From a bacterium (lineage in GTDB: Bacteria > Armatimonadota > UBA5829), in NCBI GenBank assembly GCA_021371935.1, contig JAJFVF010000007.1:1-64000 (forward strand): 64,000 nucleotides of DNA, in the 5' to 3' direction. The stretch's first letter is position 1, and each line of letters starts with the position of its first letter. The notes below the pieces were generated by a model. That model ran no database searches. It was not told where the DNA came from and saw nothing but the letters and a program-made list of their open reading frames with translations. The translations under genes and the position numbers were made by a program. This document shows, in pieces, positions 61,172-64,000 of this stretch.

Positions 61172-61528
61172 ATGCCGATACTAGGTGTAGGGACGGATAT
61201 AGTGGAGACCGCGCGCATACGTGAAGTGCTGGAGCGCGAAGAGGCTTTTGCGCGCCGCGTATTTACACAGGCCGAACTGGATTATTCACTGCCTAAGCAG
61301 TCGAAATATCTTCACCTTGCCGCCAGGTTCGCAGCCAAGGAGGCCGTGGCCAAGGCTCTGGGCAGGTCGTTTTCCTGGCAGGATGTCGAGGTAGTCAATA
61401 ACGCTCTGGGCAAGCCGGAGGTGAAGCTCCATGGCGAGGCGAAAGGTGCGGCAGGCAAGGCGAGAGTGCATTTGAGTGTGTCGCATACGAAGAATTATGC
61501 GAGCGCAGTTGCGATTGTGGAGGAATGA
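61172..61528 (+). CDS. acpS: Holo-[acyl-carrier-protein] synthase
   Basis: 118 aa, normal length. AcpS transfers 4'-phosphopantetheine from CoA to acyl carrier protein. GVGTDIVETARI (Mg-binding Asp), FAAKEAVAKALG and HLSVSHTKNYASAVAIV are the three signature blocks. The gene starts three bases before nnr, and the pair acpS-nnr is common. CoaBC, encoded 23 kb away, supplies the CoA precursor. Confidence 0.95.
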   Translation: MPILGVGTDIVETARIREVLEREEAFARRVFTQAELDYSLPKQSKYLHLAARFAAKEAVAKALGRSFSWQDVEVVNNALGKPEVKLHGEAKGAAGKARVHLSVSHTKNYASAVAIVEE

Positions 61529-61531
61529 GGG

Positions 61532-63142
61532 TTGAATAATCTGGACATGCTGCCGGTTGTGACGGCACAGCAGATGCGTGACCTCGATAGACGCGCGACT
61601 GAGGAGTTCGGGATTCCAAGCATACTGTTGATGGAAAATGCCGGGCGCGCCGTCTATGAAGCTGCAGTGGAACTGCTCGGCAGCGTGGAGCTTAGGAATA
61701 TACTAATTGTCGCCGGACCGGGCAACAACGGCGGCGACGGATTTGTGGCGGCTCGGTTCCTTTACAACGCAGGCGCGAACGTGAGAATATTTTATTTTGG
61801 TGATCGCAAGAAAGCCAAAGGAGACGCGCTCACAAACCTGGAGATAGCGCAAAAGATCGGTCTGGATATTGACTATTCCAAAGATACAGATGCTCTCGGC
61901 CTGGCAATTAAGCCGTGCCATCTTGTTATAGATGCTCTTCTGGGAACAGGCGTAAAGGGAGAGTTGAAACCTGAGATTGCACGAGTGGTCGGCGCTATGA
62001 ACCGCAGAGGATGCCCATTGATTGCTGTCGACATTCCGTCAGGAATAGATGCGGACACAGGCAGACCTCTTGGACCGCCGTTAGGCAAGGAACATATCGG
62101 CGAAAGCGCAGTTCGAGCGGATATGACGGTTACTCTTGCACTTCCGAAGATAGGTATGGTGAGTTCAGCCGAATGCGCTGAGTATGTGGGCGAACTGGTG
62201 ACGGCGGATATAAGTATTCCCGATGAAGCCGTTCTGAGTTCTAATGAGTTTCAGACATGGATGCTGGAGGGAAGCCCATTATTTATCAGCGGCAGACCTT
62301 TTGGCGCGCATAAGGGCGATATGGGGCATCTGGCGATTGTTGCCGGTTCAGTCGGCATGACCGGCGCCGCGACTCTTGCCGCAATGGGAGCGCTCAGGAT
62401 CGGGACTGGGCTTGTAACAGTAGCCGTGCCGGAGTCGCTCAATGATATTATAGAAGTAAAGCTCACGGAGGCTATGACTATCCCTGTGCCCGAGGGCAAA
62501 TCCCGCGCATTCGGGATGGCATCGCTTGATAATGTCCTTGAGATAATTGAGAAGCGTGATGCAGTGGTGATCGGACCGGGATTCGGCAGGGACGAAGACA
62601 CCATAGCTTTTACACTGGAGCTAATTAAGAATCTGGATAAGCCTGCAATAATAGATGCGGATGCGCTGTTTGCGATTTCCAGGGATTTGAGCGTCGTAAA
62701 AAATTGTAAAGCGCCGCTAGTGTTGACACCGCATCCGGGTGAGATGGCGACGTTGTCAGGAACGTCTGTGGACAAAGTGCAGTCAAATAGAATAGAGGCT
62801 GCACGAACATTTGCGCGAGAATATGGCGTGACGCTTGTCCTAAAGGGCGCTCGCACTATAATCGCCGAACCTGACGGGATGGCGTTCATAAATATGTCCG
62901 GCACGCCCGGCATGGCTACTGGCGGCACGGGCGATGTTTTGTCCGGCATGATAGGCGGACTGCTTGCCCGTGAGCCGGATATGTTGACTTGGATGCAGGC
63001 GTGCAGCGCAGTTTACATTCATGGCAGGGCAGGGGAGTTGGCGGCTGAGAAGCTCGGAGAAGATGCCATGCTTGCCTCCGACTTGGCAGACAATATAGGC
63101 GCAGCCATCATGCAAGAATTGGACGAATCAGAAAAGGAGTGA
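61532..63142 (+). CDS. nnr: Bifunctional NAD(P)H-hydrate repair enzyme Nnr
   Basis: 536 aa. The N-terminal half is NAD(P)H-hydrate epimerase (VTAQQMRDLDRRATEEFGIP, GPGNNGGDGFVAARFL); the C-terminal half is the ADP-dependent dehydratase (KGDMGHLAIVAGSVGMTGAA, LTPHPGEMATLSG, GTPGMATGGTGDVLSGMIGG). Together they repair damaged NAD(P)H. The start is TTG 61532, with GGAGG eight nt before; an in-frame ATG 15 nt later is possible. The next gene begins in the same frame just after its stop. Confidence 0.94.
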   Translation: MNNLDMLPVVTAQQMRDLDRRATEEFGIPSILLMENAGRAVYEAAVELLGSVELRNILIVAGPGNNGGDGFVAARFLYNAGANVRIFYFGDRKKAKGDALTNLEIAQKIGLDIDYSKDTDALGLAIKPCHLVIDALLGTGVKGELKPEIARVVGAMNRRGCPLIAVDIPSGIDADTGRPLGPPLGKEHIGESAVRADMTVTLALPKIGMVSSAECAEYVGELVTADISIPDEAVLSSNEFQTWMLEGSPLFISGRPFGAHKGDMGHLAIVAGSVGMTGAATLAAMGALRIGTGLVTVAVPESLNDIIEVKLTEAMTIPVPEGKSRAFGMASLDNVLEIIEKRDAVVIGPGFGRDEDTIAFTLELIKNLDKPAIIDADALFAISRDLSVVKNCKAPLVLTPHPGEMATLSGTSVDKVQSNRIEAARTFAREYGVTLVLKGARTIIAEPDGMAFINMSGTPGMATGGTGDVLSGMIGGLLAREPDMLTWMQACSAVYIHGRAGELAAEKLGEDAMLASDLADNIGAAIMQELDESEKE

Positions 63143-63148
63143 CGAGCC

Positions 63149-64000
63149 ATTAACATTTCAAAGAAAGTCCTCATCTGTATTTTATTGCTTATTATGAGCG
63201 CATGTGCAGCATGCGCCGCTGTAAAGGTCAATGTCGCAAAAAAAGGCAGCTATGTCTACTGGCTGACCTGCAAAAATGCCCTCGGCGAGACTCAGACAAC
63301 ACTGCCAGAAGTCTTCAAGGGCAAAGGCACCAATCTGGACGCTAAGGATCTGCCGGTCAAATTCACGGATGGCAAGCTCTTTGTGATGGACAAGAAGACC
63401 GGCAACATGGTGATAGTGGACTACGCAGCGCCCAAGGACGAAAAGTCTGCCAAGCCGATAAACCTCAAGTCTGACGATTTCCAGTATGTCCGCAATGTCA
63501 GGCTCAGGATAGTGACCCAGGACGGTGCGCCTGTAGCGCGCGGGATCGTCCATATCACGGATGGAATGGGCACCGAGATGAGCGCGGTGCTCACACCTGC
63601 CGACGAGGGATATGTGATATTTAAGAATGTGGCGACTGGCGAGATCAGCGTAAAGGTGGACGCCGAGGGTCTGACCAAGACCAAGGATTCGGACATCGAG
63701 CTTCCCGAAAAACGCGACAGCCTCGGCTTTGAGAGGAATGTAAAAGTCATGGGCGATGTGGATACACTGCCTGTAGAGCCAAGCACAACCACTAAAGGCA
63801 ATGCACAGCCTGCAACTGCGAAGCCTGGGCCGGGGTCGTATATTCTGCCGAGTATTGTCGGGGTAATCTTCATTGCGATCATAATCGTTGTGTTCTATTC
63901 CATATTCAAGTCCAAGGGGATCACTGCAGGCGAAGCGCTCAAGAAAATGGGTGTTGAGCTGCCTGGCGATCAAGCGGCAAATGTGCCCGCTCCCGAACCG
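63149..64000 (+). CDS. Membrane-anchored secreted protein with regulatory beta domain, 3' end outside window (ATT start)
   Basis: At least 284 codons, open to the right edge. It reads INISKKVLICILLLIMSACA then ACAAV, a clean signal peptide, followed by a beta-rich domain (about 25-115), a carboxypeptidase-regulatory-like domain (VRNVRLRIVTQDGAPVARGI, about 112-190), a Pro/Thr linker, a transmembrane helix (ILPSIVGVIFIAIIIVVFYS) and a charged tail. The frame is that of nnr, directly after its TGA. The only codon with proper spacing to AAGGAG (9 nt) is ATT 63149; no ATG, GTG or TTG precedes the signal peptide. Product and role unknown; the opposite-strand reading is its shadow. Confidence 0.7.
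   Translation, partial: MNISKKVLICILLLIMSACAACAAVKVNVAKKGSYVYWLTCKNALGETQTTLPEVFKGKGTNLDAKDLPVKFTDGKLFVMDKKTGNMVIVDYAAPKDEKSAKPINLKSDDFQYVRNVRLRIVTQDGAPVARGIVHITDGMGTEMSAVLTPADEGYVIFKNVATGEISVKVDAEGLTKTKDSDIELPEKRDSLGFERNVKVMGDVDTLPVEPSTTTKGNAQPATAKPGPGSYILPSIVGVIFIAIIIVVFYSIFKSKGITAGEALKKMGVELPGDQAANVPAPEP

Noticed and set aside
63182-63973. Long minus-strand open frame (about 263 codons)
   Set aside because: It is the shadow of the plus-strand gene beginning at 63149, which has a ribosome site, signal peptide and domain-like sequence; the minus frame gives a low-complexity, Arg/His-rich product.

Overview
The window looks like a chromosomal segment of a free-living bacterium, most plausibly an Armatimonadota (or close Terrabacteria) member. 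That assignment is inferred from three things. Two pseudopilins carry the [19 protein letters not shown] start and a C-terminal CDGH motif. Two gene orders are best known from Actinobacteria: gmk-coaBC-metK-priA and nadK-recN-steA-mctB. And there are anaerobe-type genes: a four-subunit 2-oxoacid:ferredoxin oxidoreductase, a fused siroheme decarboxylase and an archaeal-type PurO. I could not run a search, so the phylum is not proven.

Layout. 1-160: 5S rRNA and its terminator. 194-20.1 kb: a glycan-degradation island with six tandem paralogous secreted GH42-like glycoside hydrolases (1228-18040), flanked by two pseudopilins and followed by an Asp-box sialidase-like protein. Five of the six form one gapless operon ending at a strong terminator; the sixth has its own promoter. 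20.1-28.8 kb: mixed genes (zinc ribbon, AhbA-AhbB fusion, a large secreted protein of unknown function, small membrane and secreted proteins, PurO-type IMP cyclohydrolase, membrane TPR protein, LysR regulator). 29-42.2 kb: housekeeping genes (purA, deoB, a XerC/D recombinase, gmk-coaBC-metK-priA) plus membrane glycosyltransferase genes. 42.5-49.6 kb: corA, tRNA-Met, HNH endonuclease, a compact small transcription unit, the oxidoreductase operon, a REP-associated tyrosine transposase with REPs on both sides, and a rhomboid-like protein. 49.8-56.9 kb: a GT2-mctB-steA-recN-nadK cluster and a TPR protein. 57-61 kb: pilB with neighbours that have lost catalytic residues (CheB-like, ComEC-like, cyclase-like) and a DUF3006 protein. 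61.1-64 kb: acpS, nnr and a membrane protein cut by the right edge, apparently starting at ATT.

Three genes are easy to miss: a 42-codon ORF with its own consensus promoter, candidate operator and terminator (44436-44656, minus); a 56-aa DUF3006 protein (59943-60113, minus); and the right-edge gene (63149 onward). The intergenic spaces are rich in dispersed repeats of at least seven types. One palindromic element appears to have supplied the last ~20 codons of the sixth glycosidase.

Many starts are TTG or GTG; starts were chosen by Shine-Dalgarno spacing and family alignment. Functional names come from recognising motifs by eye, not from database searches.
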